Origin: a bacterium
Lineage (GTDB): Bacteria > Actinomycetota > Acidimicrobiia > Spongiisociales > ZC4RG35
Assembly: GCA_024638655.1 (NCBI GenBank)
Contig: JAHEJW010000004.1
Coordinates: forward strand, 1 to 64,000
Direction: 5' to 3'
DNA: 64,000 nucleotides
Position 1 is the stretch's first letter, and every line of letters starts with the position of its first letter. Positions 63,750 through 64,000 of this stretch are shown piece by piece. The notes under the pieces are model-generated. The model was not told the DNA's origin. It ran no database searches and was given only the letters and a program-made list of their open reading frames with translations. The translations under genes were made by a program, and so were the position numbers.

Positions 63750-64000
63750 CTAGCCGACTTCTCCCTTGTAGGTGAAGACGACGGGGATTTGGCTCAGGTC
63801 AGTGACCGAGGAGTCCTCGTGGAGGTTGATTTGGATCTCCTGAGAACCACAGTCTCCGAACTCGTCACAGGTCAGATCACCGATCATCCCTGCGAATGCT
63901 GTCGCGTTGATACGGTCCCTCAGGGCCTGACGGTCGATGAACAAGCTCCCGTCTGACTGCACCATGGCGACGTCGGCGATGGCTTGGAGAAGCATCGTCG
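63750..64000 (-). CDS. livK: Branched-chain amino-acid type substrate-binding protein, C-terminal end
   Basis: Only the last 83 codons are inside the window; the frame continues past the right edge. The end (GDLTCDEFGDCGSQEIQINLHE, then IPVVFTYKGEVG) is the typical C-terminal lobe of a periplasmic-type binding protein of the LivJ/LivK group, with a Cys pair likely to form a disulfide. Position ahead of livHMGF supports the call. Confidence 0.8.
   Translation of the reverse strand, partial: TMLLQAIADVAMVQSDGSLFIDRQALRDRINATAFAGMIGDLTCDEFGDCGSQEIQINLHEDSSVTDLSQIPVVFTYKGEVG

Overview
The window is a high-GC, densely coded stretch of a bacterial chromosome. It carries about 75 protein genes and four tRNAs; I see no rRNA, CRISPR array, transposase or integrase. 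Gene content and order point to the phylum Actinomycetota. The blocks tsaE-tsaB-rimI-tsaD-groESL, the tad cluster followed by topA-tmk-holB, tilS-hpt-ftsH-folE-folP-folB-folK, DUF2520-panC-lysS-clpC, and radA-disA-carD-ispF-cysS-rlmB all have recognisable counterparts in the Rv34xx and Rv357x-Rv366x regions of Mycobacterium tuberculosis. CarD, a SigR/RsrA-type sigma/anti-sigma pair, DUF3263 and a deazaflavin (F420) type oxidoreductase fit the same phylum. Missing or replaced genes (no ispD, a MCO next to sigR, odd fusions) suggest a deep-branching lineage such as Acidimicrobiia. That class assignment is inference; no marker here proves it.

Layout. 1-3.9 kb: end of a P1 peptidase, then an overlapping operon of family-4 uracil-DNA glycosylase, tsaE, tsaB, rimI and tsaD (tRNA t6A synthesis). 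3.9-6.1 kb: groES-groEL behind two CIRCE operators. 6-9.3 kb: zinc-ribbon protein, zinc alcohol dehydrogenase, tRNA-Gln and tRNA-Glu, a triple-zinc-finger HNH protein, and a HAD-IB phosphatase. 9.4-13.1 kb: a compact tad-type pilus/secretion cluster. 13.1-21 kb: PolX, an F420-type oxidoreductase, PIN-PhoH ATPase, topA, tmk, holB. 21-24 kb: tRNA-Thr(CGT), a cupredoxin-multicopper oxidase fusion, and divergent sigR-rsrA. 24-29 kb: metalloprotease, tilS, hpt, ftsH. 29-30.4 kb: a ribbon-helix-helix protein and a DUF4097 protein behind a repeat-rich promoter. 30.4-33.7 kb: folate genes folE, folP, a degenerate phosphatase, folB, and folK fused to a membrane methyltransferase. 34-41.4 kb: DUF2520, panC, lysS, a holin-like protein, a polyprenyl synthase (minus) and clpC. 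41.5-48.3 kb: a D,D-carboxypeptidase, a queuosine-precursor transporter and a nucleoside-type BMP ABC transporter. 48.3-55.3 kb: zinc-ribbon membrane protein, an unannotated 42-residue membrane peptide, radA, disA, carD, ispF, cysS, rlmB, tRNA-Thr(TGT). 55.4-59.1 kb: GYD protein, small Cys-rich protein, DUF3263, LytR_C protein, LiaF-like protein, AI-2E-type transporter. 59.2-64 kb (minus): branched-chain amino-acid type ABC transporter livKHMGF.

Genes work mostly as housekeeping modules: tRNA modification, chaperones, DNA replication and repair, folate, pantothenate and isoprenoid supply, and transport. Two regulatory themes recur. Many genes not coupled to an upstream gene have a TANNNT box 6-9 nt before the start codon, which suggests leaderless transcripts and helps fix starts. 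Tight stop/start overlaps (ATGA, GTGA, TTGA) couple the rest. The most unusual items are the FolK-methyltransferase fusion, the RHH/DUF4097 operon with its tandem repeats and 25-codon leader, the HNH protein with three exact 40-residue zinc repeats, the pseudophosphatase in the folate operon, a SigR-type promoter at folE, and the coupled 42-residue membrane peptide before radA.
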